64,000 nucleotides of DNA from the NCBI RefSeq assembly GCF_016765655.2, contig NZ_CP086106.1:5912501-5976500 (forward strand), read 5' to 3'. This document shows, piece after piece, positions 38,576 through 47,171 of the stretch. The translations under genes and the position numbers were made by a program. The notes under the pieces are model-generated. The model did not search any database and was not told the origin of the DNA. It saw nothing but the letters and a program-made list of their open reading frames with translations. Positions within the stretch are counted from its first letter, which is position 1, and every line of letters begins with the position of its first letter. The DNA is from Skermanella mucosa (GTDB taxonomy: Bacteria; Pseudomonadota; Alphaproteobacteria; Azospirillales; Azospirillaceae).

Positions 38576-39067
38576 ATGACGATCACGTACGAAGACCTGC
38601 TGGCCTTCCTTTACCGCGAAGCCCGCCTGCTCGACGACAAGCAGTGGGAGGAGTGGCTTCAGCTCTACGCACCGGACGCCGAGTTCTGGATGCCGGCCTG
38701 GGACGACGACGGCACCCTGGTGACCGACCCGCAGCGCGAGATCTCGCTGATCTGGTACGGCAACCGCGGCGGCCTGGAGGACCGGGTATTCCGCATCAAG
38801 ACCGAGCGATCCAGCGCCACGTCACTGCCGGAGCCGCGGACCTCGCACAACATCACCAATGTCGAGATCCTGGAGCAGCAGGATGGCGTCTGCAAGCTGC
38901 GCTTCAACTGGTTCACCCTGAACTTCAGGTACAAACTGACCGACACATATTTCGGAACCTCGTTCTACACGCTTGACACTTCGGGCGGGCGGCCGCTGAT
39001 CAAGAACAAGAAGGTCGTGCTGAAGAACGACTACATCCATCACGTCATCGACATCTATCACATCTGA
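38576..39067 (+). CDS. benB: Benzoate 1,2-dioxygenase small subunit
   Basis: 163 residues of the ring-hydroxylating dioxygenase beta subunit family (NTF2-like fold): YEDLLAFLYREARLLDDKQWEEWL, TSHNITNVEIL and the C-terminal KKVVLKNDYIHHVIDIYHI. It is structural, holding the alpha3beta3 hexamer together. It starts 11 bp after benA with a good AAGGGAGG site. Confidence 0.95.
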   Translation: MTITYEDLLAFLYREARLLDDKQWEEWLQLYAPDAEFWMPAWDDDGTLVTDPQREISLIWYGNRGGLEDRVFRIKTERSSATSLPEPRTSHNITNVEILEQQDGVCKLRFNWFTLNFRYKLTDTYFGTSFYTLDTSGGRPLIKNKKVVLKNDYIHHVIDIYHI

Positions 39068-39134
39068 TCGGGCATATCCGATTGGCCACATCTGATCAGC
39101 ATTTTTTCGGATGCCGTGATCAGGGAGGATGACC

Positions 39135-40154
39135 ATGAGCTTCAACATCGCGCTCAACTTCGAGGACGGGGTCACCCGCTTCATCGAGAGCAACCCCGGC
39201 GAGACGGTGGCGGACGCCGCCTACCGCCAGGGCATCAACATTCCGCTGGACTGCCGCGACGGCGCCTGCGGCACCTGCAAGAGCTTCTGCGAGTCCGGGC
39301 GCTACGACGGCGGCTCCTACATCGAGGACGCCCTGACCGACGAGGAGGCGGAAGAGGGCTACTGCCTGACCTGCCAGATGAAGCCACAGACCGATCTGGT
39401 CCTTCGCATCGACGCCGCCTCAGAGGTGTGCAAGACCCAGGTCACGGACTTCCAGGCCGAAGTCATCAGCGTTGAGCAACTGTCCGACAGCACGATCAGC
39501 CTGTCGCTCAAGGTCGAGGACGCCGGCCGGCTGCATTTCCTGCCGGGCCAGTATGTCAAGATACTGGTGCCGGGCGAGCTGGATAGCCGTTCCTACTCGT
39601 TCAGCTCACCGCCGGGCTCGGATGTCGCGACCTTCCTGATCCGCAACGTGCCGGGCGGGATGATGAGCGGCTACCTGACCGGGCGGGCCAAGCCGGGCGA
39701 CAAGCTGACACTCAAGGGACCCTTGGGAAGCTTCTATCTCCGCGACACGAAGCGCCCGGTGCTGATGCTGGCGGGCGGCACCGGGCTGGCGCCGTTCCTG
39801 TCCATGCTGGGCAGGGTGGCGGAGACCGGCTGCGAGCAGCCGATCCACCTGGTCTACGGCGTCACCACCGACGGCGACCTGGTCGAGGTCGAGACGATCG
39901 CCGAGTACGTCAAGAAGATCCCGAACCTCACCTTCGCCACCTGCGTCGCCGACAAGGGCAGCAACCATCCGCTCAAGGGCTACGTCACCCATCACCTGGA
40001 GGCCAAGCACCTGAATGCCGGCGATGTGGACGTCTATCTCTGCGGTCCGCCGCCGATGGTCGAGGCGGTCCGGACCTTCTTCCGGGAGCAGGGCGTAAAC
40101 CCGGTGAATTTCCACTACGAGAAGTTCACGCCGAGCGAAGGGGGTGCGTCATGA
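39135..40154 (+). CDS. benC: Benzoate 1,2-dioxygenase reductase
   Basis: 339 residues. The N-terminal plant-type [2Fe-2S] ferredoxin domain has CRDGACGTC and a later YCLTC cysteine pair. It is followed by an FAD domain (LDSRSYSFSSPPG) and an NAD-binding domain (MLAGGTGLAPFLSML, VYLCGPPPMVEAV). It carries electrons from NADH to BenAB. An ATG at 39129 directly touches the ribosome site, so the ATG at 39135, six bases from AGGGAGG, is the more likely start. It overlaps benD by four bases. Confidence 0.95.
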   Translation: MSFNIALNFEDGVTRFIESNPGETVADAAYRQGINIPLDCRDGACGTCKSFCESGRYDGGSYIEDALTDEEAEEGYCLTCQMKPQTDLVLRIDAASEVCKTQVTDFQAEVISVEQLSDSTISLSLKVEDAGRLHFLPGQYVKILVPGELDSRSYSFSSPPGSDVATFLIRNVPGGMMSGYLTGRAKPGDKLTLKGPLGSFYLRDTKRPVLMLAGGTGLAPFLSMLGRVAETGCEQPIHLVYGVTTDGDLVEVETIAEYVKKIPNLTFATCVADKGSNHPLKGYVTHHLEAKHLNAGDVDVYLCGPPPMVEAVRTFFREQGVNPVNFHYEKFTPSEGGAS

Positions 40155-40960
40155 CCGGCACAGGGCAAGTCAGGGGGCGTTCCGGCGGGCGTTTCCAGGG
40201 CAAGGTGATGGTCGTGACGGGTGCCGCACAGGGCATCGGTCGCACCGTGGCCCTGGGGGCCGCCCGCGAGGGCGCCTCCGTGGTGCTGGTGGATCGGGCG
40301 GAGATCGTCCACGAGGTCCGGGCGGAACTGGAGGGTCTCGGTGCGCCGGCGCTGTCGGTGACGACTGACCTGGAGAACTACTCCGGTGCCGACAGCGCCA
40401 TGGGCCAGGCGCTGGACCGGTTCGGCCGGATCGACATCCTGGTCAACAATGTCGGCGGCACGATCTGGACCAAGCCCTATGGCGAGTACCGCGAGCCGGA
40501 GATCGAGGCCGAGGTCCGGCGCTCCCTGTTCCCGACGCTGTGGTGTTGCCGGGCGGTGCTTCCCGCCCTGCTCAAGCAGGGTGGCGGTGTGATCGTCAAC
40601 GTCTCCTCGGTCGCCACCCGCGGCGTCAACCGGGTGCCCTATGCGGCGGCCAAGGGCGGCGTCAACGCGCTCACCGCCTCGCTCGCCTTCGAGTATGCCG
40701 AGCATGGCATTAGGGTCGTCGGCACGGCCCCCGGCGGCACCGAGGCTCCGCCCCGGCGCATCCCGCGCAACCCGACAGTCCAGGACGAGCGCGAGAAGGT
40801 CTGGTACCAGGGCATCGTCGATCAGACGATCTCATCCAGCCTGATGAAGCGCTACGGCACGCTGGAGGAGCAGGCGGCGCCCATCTTGTTCCTGGCCTCC
40901 GACGAGGCCTCGTACATCACCGGCACAACCCTGCCGGTCGCCGGCGGCGATCTCGGCTGA
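40151..40960 (+). CDS. benD: Benzoate dihydrodiol dehydrogenase (SDR family)
   Basis: 269 residues. The NAD site TGAAQGIGR, the NNVGG motif, the catalytic serine region NVSSVATRG and YAAAKGG (YxxxK) are all present, and the C-terminus TLPVAGGDLG fits. It oxidises 1,6-dihydroxycyclohexadiene carboxylate to catechol with loss of CO2. Start codon overlap with the end of benC suggests translational coupling. The short N-terminal extension (TGTGQVRGRSG) is atypical but harmless. Confidence 0.93.
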   Translation: MTGTGQVRGRSGGRFQGKVMVVTGAAQGIGRTVALGAAREGASVVLVDRAEIVHEVRAELEGLGAPALSVTTDLENYSGADSAMGQALDRFGRIDILVNNVGGTIWTKPYGEYREPEIEAEVRRSLFPTLWCCRAVLPALLKQGGGVIVNVSSVATRGVNRVPYAAAKGGVNALTASLAFEYAEHGIRVVGTAPGGTEAPPRRIPRNPTVQDEREKVWYQGIVDQTISSSLMKRYGTLEEQAAPILFLASDEASYITGTTLPVAGGDLG

Positions 40961-41163
40961 AGAAGCTGATCCGACTGTGACCTAAGGGGGCTCTCCAGCC
41001 ACACGGATAAGAAGATCTACTAGAATAATAAAAACAAATATTGGATGGCGTCTGAGAATTCATCACGCCAGACAACGTCCAGGGTGAACAGAACCTTGGC
41101 GCACCGCCCGAGGTGCGCTCGCCCCCAAACTCACGACAACAAACACTTGCAGGGAGAAGGGAT

Positions 41164-42543
41164 ATGGCGCCAACACGCCCCATTGACGTCCAGGACTTCA
41201 TGAACCACCACAAGCTGTCGTCCTACCAGATCAGGATCATCGCACTCTGCTTCCTGATCGTGGCGATCGACGGCTTCGACACCGCCGCAATCGGGTTCAT
41301 TGCCCCGGCTCTCAGAGCTGAATGGGGTGTCACGGCGGCCCAGTTGGCGCCGCTGTTCGGCGCCGGGCTGTTCGGCCTGATGGTTGGAGCCTTCATCTTT
41401 GGCCCACTGGCCGACAAGATCGGGCGCAAGTACTCGCTCATCCTCACCGTGATCTTCTTCGGCGGCGCCAGCCTGGCTTCGGCCTGGTCCACCTCGATCA
41501 CCGAGCTGACCATCCTGCGCTTCCTGACCGGCATGGGCCTGGGCGGTGCGATGCCCAACGCGATCACGCTGACCTCGGAGTTCTGCCCCGAGAAGCGTCG
41601 CTCGTTCCTGACCACCCTGATGTTCTGCGGCTTCACGCTGGGATCGGCATTCGGAGGCCTCGCCGCCGCCCAGCTGGTGGCGGGATATGGCTGGGAGTCG
41701 GTCCTGCTGATCGGCGGCATCCTGCCGCTGGCGCTGGCTCCGGTCCTGTGGCTGACGCTGCCTGAGTCAGTGCGCTTCCTGGTGCTGAAGAATGCGCCCG
41801 CCGAGCAGATCACGGCGGTGCTGCACAGGATAGCCCCCGAGGCCGATCTCACTGGTGTCGCCTATACCGGCGTTACCAAGCCCAAGGGCTCACCGGTGCG
41901 GCAGCTGTTCCAGCCGGGCCTGGTGACTGGCACTCTGCTGATCTGGCTCACCTTCTTCATGAGCCTGCTGGTCTTCTATCTCCTGGCGAGCTGGCTGCCG
42001 ACCGTGATCAGCAGCGCCGGCATGACCCTCAAGGAAGCAGCACTGATGTCGATGATGCTGCAGCTCGGCGGCACCGCGGGGGCCCTACTGATCGGCGCCC
42101 TGATGGACCGGGTCAACCCGCACACCGTGCTCGGCTCCTTCTACGCCCTGGCTGCCCTGTTCATCGCGTTGATCGGAAGCTCGACGGCGTCGCCGTGGTT
42201 GCTGTCCTTTGCCGTCTTCGGGGCGGGGTTCTGCCTGGCGGGCTCGCAGGTCGGGGTCAATGCGCTGGCGGCCGGATACTACCCGACGGCCAGCCGCGCC
42301 ACCGGTGTTGCCTGGGCGAACGCGGTCGGCCGCAGCGGCTCGGTGCTGGGCTCGATGTTCGGCGGCGCCGTCCTGGCCAGCGGCCTGGGCCTGCCCGTTG
42401 CCTTCGCGATCGTCGGCATCCCGGTCATCATCGCCGGCCTGTCCATGTTCCTCAAGGGCCAGCTGGCGCCGCAGCCGGTGCACCACACGGCACCAGGGGC
42501 TTCCGATGGCCTCGACACCGGGAAAGTCGCTTTGCAGCATTAA
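41164..42543 (+). CDS. benK: Aromatic acid:H+ symporter, MFS (BenK-like)
   Basis: 459 residues with twelve predicted membrane helices. MFS features of the aromatic acid symporter family are present: DGFDTAAIGFIAPAL in helix 1, GPLADKIGRKYSLIL in the loop 2-3, and LGSAFGGLAAA. It imports benzoate with protons across the inner membrane. ATG 41164 follows GGAGAAGGGA. It is separated from benD by 203 bp with no recognisable terminator, and a GC hairpin follows it at 42565. Confidence 0.88.
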   Translation: MAPTRPIDVQDFMNHHKLSSYQIRIIALCFLIVAIDGFDTAAIGFIAPALRAEWGVTAAQLAPLFGAGLFGLMVGAFIFGPLADKIGRKYSLILTVIFFGGASLASAWSTSITELTILRFLTGMGLGGAMPNAITLTSEFCPEKRRSFLTTLMFCGFTLGSAFGGLAAAQLVAGYGWESVLLIGGILPLALAPVLWLTLPESVRFLVLKNAPAEQITAVLHRIAPEADLTGVAYTGVTKPKGSPVRQLFQPGLVTGTLLIWLTFFMSLLVFYLLASWLPTVISSAGMTLKEAALMSMMLQLGGTAGALLIGALMDRVNPHTVLGSFYALAALFIALIGSSTASPWLLSFAVFGAGFCLAGSQVGVNALAAGYYPTASRATGVAWANAVGRSGSVLGSMFGGAVLASGLGLPVAFAIVGIPVIIAGLSMFLKGQLAPQPVHHTAPGASDGLDTGKVALQH

Positions 42544-42564
42544 GGCGGTCCCCAGGAGGAAGTG

Positions 42565-42587
42565 CCGGGCACCTTCAAGGTGCCCGG
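42565..42587 (+). other. Intercistronic hairpin after benK
   Basis: CCGGGCACCTT and AAGGTGCCCGG form a perfect 11-bp palindrome around one central C. No T-run follows, so it is more likely an RNA processing or stability element than a terminator. Confidence 0.6.
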
Positions 42588-42624
42588 GAATCCAGGGTTT
42601 CAATCAAGAAAGTGGAGGAAGATC

Positions 42625-43452
42625 ATGAGGCCAGCCGTCATCACCGTCGCGATTACCGGATCGGTTCCGCGCAAGAAAGATAATCCCGCCTTGCCGGTGA
42701 CCGTGTCCGAGCAGATCGAGTCAACCCACGAGGCCTTCGAGGCAGGCGCCTCGCTCGTTCATATCCACGTCCGTAATCCGGATGAAAGCTCTTCTTCGGA
42801 CCCTGCCCTGTTCGCCCAAGTGCAGGATGGGATCTGCAAGCACTGCCCCGGCATGATCGTGCAATTCTCGACAGGCGGCCGGGGTCGCGATCAGGCGGCA
42901 CGCGGCAGTGCGCTTTACCTGAAGCCCGACATGGCGTCGCTCTCGACCGGCTCGGTCAATTTCCCGACCATCGTGTACGAGAACTCGCCGGCCCTGGTGG
43001 TCGATCTGGCGACCCGCATGAAGGAGCATGCCATCCTGCCGGAGATCGAGGTCTTCGACCTGTCGCATCTCCATGGTGCTCGCCGGCTGGTCGATGCCGG
43101 GCTGATGAGTGAGCGTCCGCACGTCCAGTTCGTCATGGGCGTCAAGAACGCCATGCCGGCGGAGGAACATCTGCTGGACATCCTGCTCGCCGAACTGAAG
43201 CGCGTCCTTCCCAAGGCAACATGGACTGCCGCCGGCATCGGGCGCCATCAGAGCCAAGTCATGCGCTGGGTGCTGGAGCGCGGCGGTGATGGCGTCCGCA
43301 CCGGTCTGGAAGACAACATCCGCATCACCAAGGACCGGCTGGCCGGCAGCAATGCCGAACTGGTCAGGATGGCCGTCGATCTCTGCGCCGAGTACGATGC
43401 CCGCCCGGCGACAGTCGCTGAAGCGCGGTCGATGCTGGGACTCGCAGCCTGA
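42625..43452 (+). CDS. BKACE (DUF849) beta-keto acid cleavage enzyme
   Basis: 275 residues, a TIM-barrel with the BKACE signature: ITVAITGSVPRKKDNPALP, then ASLVHIHVRNPDESSS (metal-binding His-x-His), EIEVFDLSHLHGARRL (Glu/Asp/His), and GGDGVRTGLEDNI at the C-terminus. BKACEs convert a beta-keto acid plus acetyl-CoA to acetoacetate plus a CoA ester. Substrate varies by subgroup. In this cluster the obvious substrate is 3-oxoadipate, which would give succinyl-CoA and acetoacetate. That assignment is inference; the founding member cleaves 3-keto-5-aminohexanoate. ATG 42625 has GGAGGAAG upstream. Confidence 0.88.
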   Translation: MRPAVITVAITGSVPRKKDNPALPVTVSEQIESTHEAFEAGASLVHIHVRNPDESSSSDPALFAQVQDGICKHCPGMIVQFSTGGRGRDQAARGSALYLKPDMASLSTGSVNFPTIVYENSPALVVDLATRMKEHAILPEIEVFDLSHLHGARRLVDAGLMSERPHVQFVMGVKNAMPAEEHLLDILLAELKRVLPKATWTAAGIGRHQSQVMRWVLERGGDGVRTGLEDNIRITKDRLAGSNAELVRMAVDLCAEYDARPATVAEARSMLGLAA

Positions 43453-43478
43453 CGGTGAGGTTGATAGCTGCGGATGAA

Positions 43479-43513
43479 GGGCAGGTGAGTTCGGAATCCG
43501 ACCCCACCTGCCC
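43479..43513 (+). other. Intercistronic hairpin between BKACE gene and scoA
   Basis: GGGCAGGTG (43479-43487) pairs with CACCTGCCC (43505-43513) over nine bases, enclosing a second smaller stem TCGGA/TCCGA. It lacks a T-run. With the hairpin at 42565 it brackets the BKACE gene. Confidence 0.6.
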
Positions 43514-43554
43514 TATCCTCCCAACCAAAAACGTAATCACGGGAGAAACCGGGA

Positions 43555-44256
43555 ATGAAAAAAGTATGTCCTGACGCGGCCTCGGCACTGGCCGGGTTCC
43601 TGAAAGACGACATGACGATCATGGCCGGCGGCTTCGGCCTGTGCGGCATTCCGGAAACTCTGATCGAGGCGATCCGCGATTCTGGGGTGAAGGGCCTGAC
43701 CGTGATCTCCAACAACGCGGGCATCGACAATGTCGGCCTGGGCATGCTGCTGGAAACCCGCCAGATCGCCAAAATGATCTCGTCCTATGTCGGCGAGAAC
43801 AAGACCTTCGCCAGGCAGTACCTGGCCGGCGAACTGGAGATCGAGTTCAATCCCCAGGGCACCCTGGCCGAGCGCATCCGCGCAGGCGGCGCCGGCATCC
43901 CCGCCTTCTTCACCAGGACCGGCGTCGGCACCTCGGTCGCGGACGGCAAGGAAGTCCGCGAGTTCGACGGCGAGCAGTACGTGATGGAGACCGGGCTGGT
44001 CGCCGATCTGGCCGTGGTCCATGCCTGGAAGGGCGACACCGAAGGCAACCTCGTCTACCGCAAGACCGCGCGCAACTTCAACCCAATGATGGCGACCGCG
44101 GGCAAGGTCACCGTGGCCGAGGTCGAGCACCTCGTGCAGCCCGGCGAGATCGATCCGGATCACATCATCACCCCCGGCATCTTCGTCAAGCGCATCGTCC
44201 ACGTGCCCGATGCCGAGAAGCGCATCGAGCAGCGCACCGTCCGCAAGCGCGCCTGA
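43555..44256 (+). CDS. 3-oxoacid CoA-transferase subunit A (SCOT-like)
   Basis: 233 residues of CoA-transferase family I, alpha subunit: AGGFGLCGIPETLIEA, VISNNAGIDNVGLG, SSYVGENKTFARQYL, RAGGAGIPAFFTRTGVGT and GNLVYRKTARNFNPM. The SYVGENKxFxxQYLAGELEIEFxPQGT pattern is closer to ScoA (succinyl-CoA:acetoacetate transferase) than to PcaI, from memory of both families. It would activate acetoacetate or 3-oxoadipate with succinyl-CoA. It pairs with the next gene, 39 bp downstream. Confidence 0.88.
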   Translation: MKKVCPDAASALAGFLKDDMTIMAGGFGLCGIPETLIEAIRDSGVKGLTVISNNAGIDNVGLGMLLETRQIAKMISSYVGENKTFARQYLAGELEIEFNPQGTLAERIRAGGAGIPAFFTRTGVGTSVADGKEVREFDGEQYVMETGLVADLAVVHAWKGDTEGNLVYRKTARNFNPMMATAGKVTVAEVEHLVQPGEIDPDHIITPGIFVKRIVHVPDAEKRIEQRTVRKRA

Positions 44257-44295
44257 AGAGCCGAGCAACTGAAAATCAAGAAGAGGATAGAGATC

Positions 44296-44937
44296 ATGGC
44301 ATGGACACGTGAGGAAATGGCGGCGCGCGCTGCCAAGGAACTGCAGGACGGCTTCTATGTAAACTTAGGCATCGGCATCCCGACGCTGGTCGCCAACTAC
44401 ATCCCCGAAGGGATCGAGGTGACGCTGCAGAGCGAGAACGGCATGCTCGGCATGGGCCCGTTCCCCTACGAGGGGGAGGAGGACCCCGACCTGATCAACG
44501 CCGGCAAGCAGACGATCACGGAACTGTCGAAGACCAGCTACTTCAGCAGCGCGGACAGCTTCGGCATGATCCGCGGCGGCCATATCGACCTGTCGATCCT
44601 GGGCGCCATGCAGGTGGCGGCCAACGGCGACCTCGCGAACTGGATGATCCCGGGCAAGATGGTCAAGGGCATGGGCGGCGCCATGGACCTGGTCGCCGGG
44701 GTCAAGAAGGTGGTCGTGGTGATGGAGCACGCCTCCAAGGACGGCGAGCCGAAGATCCTGAACAAGTGCACCCTACCGCTGACCGGGGCCGGCGTGGTCG
44801 ATCTGATCATCACCGACATGGGCGTATTCCAGGTCAATGAGACCGGCGGCGGCCTGACCCTGATCGAGATCGCTCCCGGCGTCACCGTGGACGACATCAA
44901 GGCCAGGACCGAGGCGGAGTTCAAGGTCGTGGTCTGA
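44296..44937 (+). CDS. 3-oxoacid CoA-transferase subunit B (SCOT-like)
   Basis: 213 residues, beta subunit: [15 protein letters not shown], the catalytic glutamate in [12 protein letters not shown], and [18 protein letters not shown]. The active-site glutamate forms the CoA thioester intermediate. Like its partner, it looks ScoB-like rather than clearly PcaJ. ATG 44296 follows AAGAGGATAG. Substrate cannot be decided from sequence alone. Confidence 0.88.
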   Translation: MAWTREEMAARAAKELQDGFYVNLGIGIPTLVANYIPEGIEVTLQSENGMLGMGPFPYEGEEDPDLINAGKQTITELSKTSYFSSADSFGMIRGGHIDLSILGAMQVAANGDLANWMIPGKMVKGMGGAMDLVAGVKKVVVVMEHASKDGEPKILNKCTLPLTGAGVVDLIITDMGVFQVNETGGGLTLIEIAPGVTVDDIKARTEAEFKVVV

Positions 44938-45029
44938 CACCCGGTAGTTTTTTGAGAAGGCAGACCAACGGATCATCCAAGGTCTGTCCTTGCCGATATC
45001 CAGCAAATGCACCCGGGAAAGGTGGTTCC

Positions 45030-45824
45030 ATGCCTTCGATCACCGTCAACGACGTCGATCTGCACTATGCGCTGAGTGGTCCCGAGGGAGCGCCCGTCGT
45101 GGCCTTTTCCAACTCGATCGGCACCACGCTGGAAATGTGGGATGCGCAGGCACAAGCGCTGTCCGGGCACTACCGCTGCCTGCGCTACGACACCCGCGGC
45201 CATGGCCGGTCCACGGCCGTTGACCGTTCCACCACCATCAACGATCTCGCCGATGATCTGGCCGGTCTGCTCGATGCTCTCGGTCTGCCCAAGGCGCACA
45301 TCGTCGGCCTGTCGCTCGGTGGCATGACGGCGCAGGCCTTCACGCTGGGCTATCCGGAACGGACCACAAGTCTCACCCTGATGGCGACCGCGGCTTACCT
45401 GCCGCCGGCCGAGGCCTGGGAACAGCGTGCCGTGACGGTGTGCCGGGATGGCATGGCGGCGATCAGCGATGCCGTCATTGCCCGCTGGTTCACGCCTCCA
45501 TACCCGCAGGCCTTCCCGCAAAAGGTGGCATCGGTGCGCGAGCGCTTCCTGCACATGGATCCGGGCGGCTACGCGGCCTGCTGCCGGGTCATCCGGGACA
45601 TGGACCTGCGGCAGGATATCGGGCTGATCACCACACCGACCCTTATCATCGCCGGGGCCGATGACCTGGCAACGCCGGTCGCACTGATGGAGGATATCCG
45701 CGCGCGCATCGCTGGCTCGGAACTTGTGATCCTGCCGGATGCGGCGCACATCCTGGCGATCCAGCAGGCCGACCGTGTCAACCGGCACCTGCTCGGCTTC
45801 CTCGGTGCCGCCGTGTCAGCCTGA
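45030..45824 (+). CDS. pcaD: 3-oxoadipate enol-lactonase
   Basis: 264 residues, alpha/beta hydrolase. The nucleophile elbow is GLSLGGM, with the acid in GADDLATP and the histidine in LPDAAHILAIQQ; FSNSIGTTLEMWD and RYDTRGHGRS are typical of PcaD. It hydrolyses the enol-lactone made by CatC to 3-oxoadipate. ATG 45030 follows GGGAAAGG. It completes the benzoate-to-3-oxoadipate route inside this cluster. Confidence 0.92.
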   Translation: MPSITVNDVDLHYALSGPEGAPVVAFSNSIGTTLEMWDAQAQALSGHYRCLRYDTRGHGRSTAVDRSTTINDLADDLAGLLDALGLPKAHIVGLSLGGMTAQAFTLGYPERTTSLTLMATAAYLPPAEAWEQRAVTVCRDGMAAISDAVIARWFTPPYPQAFPQKVASVRERFLHMDPGGYAACCRVIRDMDLRQDIGLITTPTLIIAGADDLATPVALMEDIRARIAGSELVILPDAAHILAIQQADRVNRHLLGFLGAAVSA

Positions 45825-45864
45825 TGCTTCCCGCGCCAGCGCGAACTCCTGCCAGAGGATGGTC

Positions 45865-47073
45865 ATGCAAAAATCCGCCGCCGGTACCGAAAATACGGAA
45901 ACTCCCGGAAAACCGACGCTGAGCCGGGACTGGTCGGTGTCCGCCATCGCGGCCGGGTTTCTCGCCGTGCTGATCTCATACTCAGGCCCGGCGGTGATCT
46001 TCTTCCAGGCGGCGGACGTCGCCCATGTGTCCGGCGACATGATTGCCTCCTGGATATGGGGCATCTCGATCGGAGCCGGAGTGTCGGGCATCCTCCTGAG
46101 CTGGGCCTTGAGGGTGCCGGTCATCACGGCGTGGTCGGCTCCGGGCACGGCATTGCTGATCACACTGTTTCCCGCCATCACGCTCAATCAGGCGGTCGGC
46201 GCCTATATCACCGCCGCGGTGATCATCTTCCTGATCGGCATCTCCGGCTCCTTCGACAGGATCATGCGGCGTATTCCGCCGGGCATCGCCGCGGGCATGA
46301 TGGCCGGCATTCTGTTCCAGTTCGGGGTCAACGCCTTCAAGTCGGCGACCACCATGCCGACGCTGACATTTGGCATGGTGGTCGCCTATGTCGTGTTCCG
46401 CCGCCTGGTGCCGCGCTACTCCATCGTTCTGGTGCTCGCATCCGGCGTCATCCTGGCAATGCTGCTGGGCACCACCAACATCGGGGTCCTCGAACTGCAG
46501 CTGACGACACCGGTGTTCATCAATCCGGAATGGGCCTGGGGCACCACTCTGAGCCTCGCCCTTCCTCTGGTGCTGGTGAGTTTGACGGGGCAGTTTCTGC
46601 CCGGCATGGCGATCCTGCACCTTTCCGGCTACCGCACGCCGGCGCGGCCGATCATCACCGCCACCAGCCTGGCATCACTTGGAGTGGCGCTTTTCGGCGG
46701 CATCACCATCGTCGTTGCGGCCATCACCGCCGCGCTGTGTACAGGGAGGGATGCCCATGAGGACCCTGCCAGGCGCTATGTCGCGGGGATCGCCAATGGC
46801 GTGTTCTACCTGATCGGCGGGACCTTCGCCGGCACGATCGTGATGGTCTTCACCGCACTGCCCAGAGAGTTCATAGCCGTCCTCGCCGGGCTCGCTCTCA
46901 CCGGCGCGATCGCCGCCAACTTCACCGCGGTGGTGCGGGAGGAGGACCATCGCGAGGCCTCCGTCATCACCTTCCTGGCAACGGCATCGGGCATGAGCTT
47001 TCTGGGCCTAGGTTCCGCTTTCTGGGGGGTAGTAATCGGCGGTTTTGCTTACTTGGTGCTCAATAAAGCTTAG
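45865..47073 (+). CDS. benE: Benzoate:H+ symporter BenE
   Basis: 402 residues of the BenE family with about eleven to twelve helices: SAIAAGFLAVLISYSGPAVIFFQAA, ITAWSAPGTALL, PPGIAAGMMAGILFQFGVNAF and TGQFLPGMAILHLSGYR. It is a second inner-membrane benzoate importer beside BenK, a pairing common in benzoate degraders. ATG 45865, nine bases after AGAGG, is preferred over the ATG six bases upstream. Confidence 0.92.
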   Translation: MQKSAAGTENTETPGKPTLSRDWSVSAIAAGFLAVLISYSGPAVIFFQAADVAHVSGDMIASWIWGISIGAGVSGILLSWALRVPVITAWSAPGTALLITLFPAITLNQAVGAYITAAVIIFLIGISGSFDRIMRRIPPGIAAGMMAGILFQFGVNAFKSATTMPTLTFGMVVAYVVFRRLVPRYSIVLVLASGVILAMLLGTTNIGVLELQLTTPVFINPEWAWGTTLSLALPLVLVSLTGQFLPGMAILHLSGYRTPARPIITATSLASLGVALFGGITIVVAAITAALCTGRDAHEDPARRYVAGIANGVFYLIGGTFAGTIVMVFTALPREFIAVLAGLALTGAIAANFTAVVREEDHREASVITFLATASGMSFLGLGSAFWGVVIGGFAYLVLNKA

Positions 47074-47171
47074 CATTGCCGGCCACGGCACTTTGACCTT
47101 CGCGGACATCGGCTCCGGCATGTCATGGCGAACCTGTTCTTCAAAAACTACGAGCGAGGAGGAAACTTAAT

